Shown in pieces: positions 60,418-64,000 of a stretch of 64,000 nucleotides of DNA (positions within the stretch are counted from its first letter, which is position 1; every line of letters begins with the position of its first letter). A model generated the notes under the pieces. It saw only the letters and a program-made list of their open reading frames with translations, was not told the DNA's origin and searched no databases. Source of the DNA: Fulvia fulva (Eukaryota > Ascomycota > Dothideomycetes > Mycosphaerellales > Mycosphaerellaceae). The stretch spans positions 2,790,001-2,854,000 of the forward strand of contig NC_063022.1 of assembly GCF_020509005.1 (NCBI RefSeq). The letters run 5' to 3'. A program made the translations under genes and the position numbers.

Positions 60418-63055
60418 TGTCTTTAAACGATAAGACATTTAATATTACGCGTCTAAGGGGCCAATCTAATTATCAATTTTAGGCCCTAAGGATAAAAGCG
60501 TACCTTATAAAAGAAGGCCTAAATAAGGCTATAGAGGAGCCTATTACGGACGATAAAGAAATTAAAAATAAAGCGCTTACCGTTATTAGGTTATCTATCG
60601 AGGACGGGCCTCTTCTACAGATTGAAAATAAGAATACGGCCCTAGAAGCGTGGAATTCCTTAGAGGACTTATATAGTCCTAAAGGATTTAATTCCTCGTT
60701 CTTACTTGTAAGAGAGCTATTTAATACTACGCTCTCTAAGAGTAATAACTCGGTAGAAAAATATACGACTACAATTCGCCGTCTATATAACGACCTTAAA
60801 TCTAAAGGCGTCGAGTTGCCTAAGACCGCTATAATAGCGTAGACTTTAAATAATCTCACGGACGAATACGAGTCGTTTGTTACCTCTATTAGTCAAAGCC
60901 TAAGAGCTAACATAGAGGCTTATTTTCTCGAAGAATTGTTTAGTAATTTACTAGACGAATCGCAAAGATATAGCGCTAAAGATGAGGAAGATTACGCTTT
61001 ATTCGTGAGCAACTCTTCTAAGGGAAAGCCTAAGAGATACGGGCCTAAACGGCCGGGAAATAAAGGTCCTAAACACGCTAATTCGAATAAAGTTTGTTCC
61101 TATTACGATAAAAAGGGACAAATCGAATCTACGTGTTTTAAAAAGAATCCTAATCTAAGAAATAAGACTTTTAAGAAAAAGGATAAGGATTCTAAGGAGG
61201 ATAGCGACGCGTTATTCGCTAACTCTAACGAAGTTAGCAAAGTCGAAGTACTATTCTCTAATATAGAGGACTTAGGCGGCGAAGAATTAAATAATACCGC
61301 CGTTTTAAGCGCAAATAGCGATAATAGTCGCGATAAAAGCGCTAAAAGTACCGAGTTTATTCTAGATTCGGGCGCTTTCCGGCATATTATAGCAAATAGA
61401 GACTATTTCACTACATTCCGGGATACTACTACCGTATTACGGTGGGGTAACGCCGGGAAAATAGTCTCCTACGGGCAAGGAGATATAAAAATGCGCTTTA
61501 AAGACACTAATAAGGTAGTTCTTCTTAAGGATTGCCTTTATACACCTGAGTTTGCCGTAAACCTTATAAGTCTAGCGCAATTAGATGCTCGTAATTGCTA
61601 TGCCCGTCTTAAGAACGGCGTTATAGATTTGTATAGCGAAAATAATGCCCTTATAACGCGGGCTAGTAAAGACAAATCGCTTTATAAGTTAGCCGTTTAT
61701 TCTCCGAATAATAGCCTACCTAAAGACTCGAAAGACGAAGAGGGTACGTTCTATACCCTATCTAATAGCGAGAATAATTCGCTAATTTAGCATAAAAGAC
61801 TAGGACATATAAATCCTAACGCCTTAGAAAAATTAGGCGTAAAGGTAGACAAAAACGATCCTAGGCTCGTAAATTAAGGCGCTTGCCTTAGGGCGAAATT
61901 TACGCGCAAAATTAATAAAATAAGTAATACGAGCACGAAAGCTAAAGCCTTCCTAGATAAAGTTAGTTTCGATATCTACGGTCCTATAGAGCCTAGGACT
62001 AATCGCGGACTTCGTTATTTTATTAGCTTTATCGATTATTACTCTAGATTTATAGAGGCGGATATAAATAAGTCCAAGTCCGAAGCTTTTCGTTCTTTTT
62101 ATGCCTATAAATTACGACCCGAGAATTCTTCGTCTAATAGCGTAGCTAATAATAAAAGGCCTAAGCTTAAGATCCTTAAATCGGATAATGCTCTCGAATT
62201 TCTAACTAAAGAATTCGAAGAACTAGTACGGAATAGCGGTATTATACGCGAGCTAATCGCGCCGTAATTTCCGGAGCAAAACGCTAAAATAGAAAGGCCT
62301 AATCGTACTATAATGTCTAAAGTACGAGCTACGTTATACAAGTCTAGGCTACCTAAATATTTTTGGGGAGAAGCTATTTTAGCGGCGATTTTTATCTATA
62401 ATCGTACGCCGCATTCTAGCTTAGGCTTCAAATCCCCGTACAAAGTTAGGTACGGGACTAAACCCGACCTTAATAATATCAAGATCTTCGGATCTATCGC
62501 CTATTATCGTAATTCGAGTCCTAAGAAACTCGAAACTAGGGCTAGAAAGGCTATTCTAACAGGTTATACCGACTATAGTAACTATAAACTATTAGATCTA
62601 GACTCTAGAAAAGTAGTCTTTAGTAGAGACGTAAGAGTCTTGGAAGGAACCTTTTTAGATCGTCCTTAATCTAAAGAACCCGCTATAGTTAGCGAATTCG
62701 AGGTAACCGATAATTTAAAAATTAGCGAGGATATTAAAGCTTCTAGCGAACGAAATAAAATAGCTACGAAGCAAAACGAGCCGAGTAATATAAGACTACG
62801 CTTAGATACGTCTAGGAAAAATACTTCCGGAAGCGTAGAGGCTCTTAGTCCCGCTATTAACCTCGATAATAGCGATTTTAGCGCTACTCCTTCTATAAAT
62901 TCGCAAAATAGGGCTAATACTACTCGTTCTAGTCCTCTAGAAAATAGTAACGACGACGTAGACCCTATATCTATAGAGGCGAATAAGGAATTAGACGGCC
63001 CGTCGATTTTTGATCACCCGTTAATCTCTAATAATCCGTTATGTTAAGATATAGC
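60418..63055 (+). pseudogene. Copia gag-protease-integrase polyprotein, broken
   Basis: ATG at 60418 opens gag (MSLNDKTFNITRLRGQSNYQ), with stops near 60480 and 60841. The knuckle CSYYDKKGQIESTCFK lies near 61090-61140 and has lost a Cys and its His. Protease motif ILDSGAFRHI is near 61360, and the pre-integrase LGHINPNAL-type block is near 61800. The integrase core runs DIYGPIEPRTNRGLRYFISF to GEAILAAIFIYNRTP (about 61970-62410), ending near 62669. A Ser/Asn-rich linker reaches about 63045, where unrelated sequence begins, so reverse transcriptase and RNase H are missing. RIP is milder here: CA is more frequent and stops are few. Confidence 0.82.
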
Positions 63056-64000
63056 ATCTTAAAGGGAGTTAACAATTAGGAAGTGATCTAGCAGCCTGAG
63101 GCATCTACGATGACTCAGCTTATAGGGATGACTACTATATAGCTAGGGATACTATTATAGCTTAGCTAAAAATAGATTATAAAAGGACCTTAAACATCCT
63201 TGAAGCTTAAGAAGCTAGGTTAGATCCCTCTAAGGCTAAGTATAGCATAGTAGCCACCTAGGTCAAGCCCTTAGGTCTAGTAAGACCACTCTCCTACCTT
63301 CTCTATAAGAAGGATCATCTGATCAAGGACTGCCCTAGTCTGCCTAAGGCAAGAAAGGTCCTTAGATCTCATTCCTAACTACTATCTTCCTAGAATACAA
63401 CACATATTAAGAAGAAGAGAACTCTACTACCTACTTCAAGGAGGACACTAAGAGAGAAGTCCTCTATAGAAGAACTTAAGAAAATGGTGAAGAAACTCAG
63501 CTCTAACATGCTGTTACTCTAGAAGAACTAGGCCCAGTCTTATACCTCTAAAGTAAAGAAGACTAGAAAAGGTTTTTCCGCCTAAGAGTCACGTAACTTA
63601 TACAGCTCATCTCTAGAGACAATGTCTGATAATAATGAGTATAATGAAGTGGCTCACTCAACTGTAGAAGTCTAAGGCAAGTTCCCCTTATCAGAGTAGT
63701 TACTTAACTCCTGTACTTCATCCTATATAACTGACTAAAGCTGCCTCTTTAGATCTATGACTCCCTTGATAAGGAAGAAATAGATCAAAGTAGGAGGTAG
63801 GTTTTTATTAGCCACTTATATTAGGAATGTAGAGATGAGTAGGAGAGCTAGTAGAAAAGTTGTTTTAGAAGATGTCCTACTTATACCTAAGCTAGGAGTG
63901 AACCTAGTTTTATAGAACTAGTTTAGGAAGCAGTTTAGTATACAACCTCTATCATTTTCTCTTGTTTCCCTCTCTAGTGAGACTGTTGTCTAGACAAAGC
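63056..64000 (+). mobile_element. Third Copia element, gag-protease region, runs off the edge
   Basis: Plus-strand reading with TAG suppressed gives a knuckle-like CLLYKKDHLIKDCPSL near 63300-63340. Later comes a protease-region pattern ending EDVLLIPKLGVNLVL near 63865-63915. The sequence is CG-poor but keeps CA and TG, unlike the heavily RIPed neighbours, although many stops are TAG. It follows the second Copia abruptly at about 63050. Confidence 0.6.

Overview
This window looks like a filamentous ascomycete chromosome. The evidence is short introns (about 46-58 bp where I could place them, GT-AG with one GC-AG), fungal orthologues such as TRM10, MOG1, RPN9 and complex I NDUFA9, secreted plant-cell-wall enzymes, and transposons carrying a strong repeat-induced point mutation (RIP) signature. 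RIP here is C-to-T change at CpA: in the 60 bases from 13441 I count no CA, no TG and nine TA. A Dothideomycete is a reasonable guess from gene content, but it is inference.

Layout. 1-1663: a partial gene and an AMMECR1-domain gene, both on the minus strand. 1664-5383: no gene I can defend. 5384-22460: a putative amidoligase gene cut into two pieces by about 15.2 kb of nested, mostly RIP-dead retroelements. The insertion is flanked by a perfect 15-bp target-site duplication (5697-5711 and 20911-20925). The nest holds a LINE 3' fragment, a LINE 5' half on the other strand, a Gypsy element, and a near full-length LINE. 23005-40658: a gene island, in order an F-box protein with a tail of RNA-polymerase-II-CTD-like heptads, an AIM6-like phosphodiesterase-fold protein with an extra Cys-rich N-terminal module, a membrane RING protein, CCT6, TRM10, an unknown nuclear-type protein, a CE5 esterase, a GH11 xylanase, MOG1, RPN9, NDUFA9, and a secreted RNase T1/F1-like gene. 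41640-64000: a retroelement graveyard. It contains a RIP-dead Copia element invaded by a young LINE (43210-48081) with a 15-bp duplication and nearly open reading frames, a second LINE family with an AAAC tail, two more truncated LINE copies on the plus strand, and pieces of two or three further Copia elements running off the right edge.

How the parts relate. The island mixes housekeeping genes (chaperonin, tRNA methylation, proteasome lid, respiratory complex I, nuclear import) with secreted enzymes. The CE5 esterase and GH11 xylanase are divergently transcribed from one 591-bp intergenic region that contains a GGCTAA motif, which fits a co-regulated xylan-degrading pair. The transposon blocks on both sides show what RIP does: stops arise as CAG-to-TAG and CAA-to-TAA with few indels, so polyproteins can be followed through thousands of bases. 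The most informative features are the split amidoligase, the abrupt end of RIP inside the LINE that splits it, the CTD-heptad F-box protein, and the contrast between the CpA-free old elements and the CpG-poor young LINE. Exon boundaries were placed by eye from splice consensus and family alignment from memory; no search was run.
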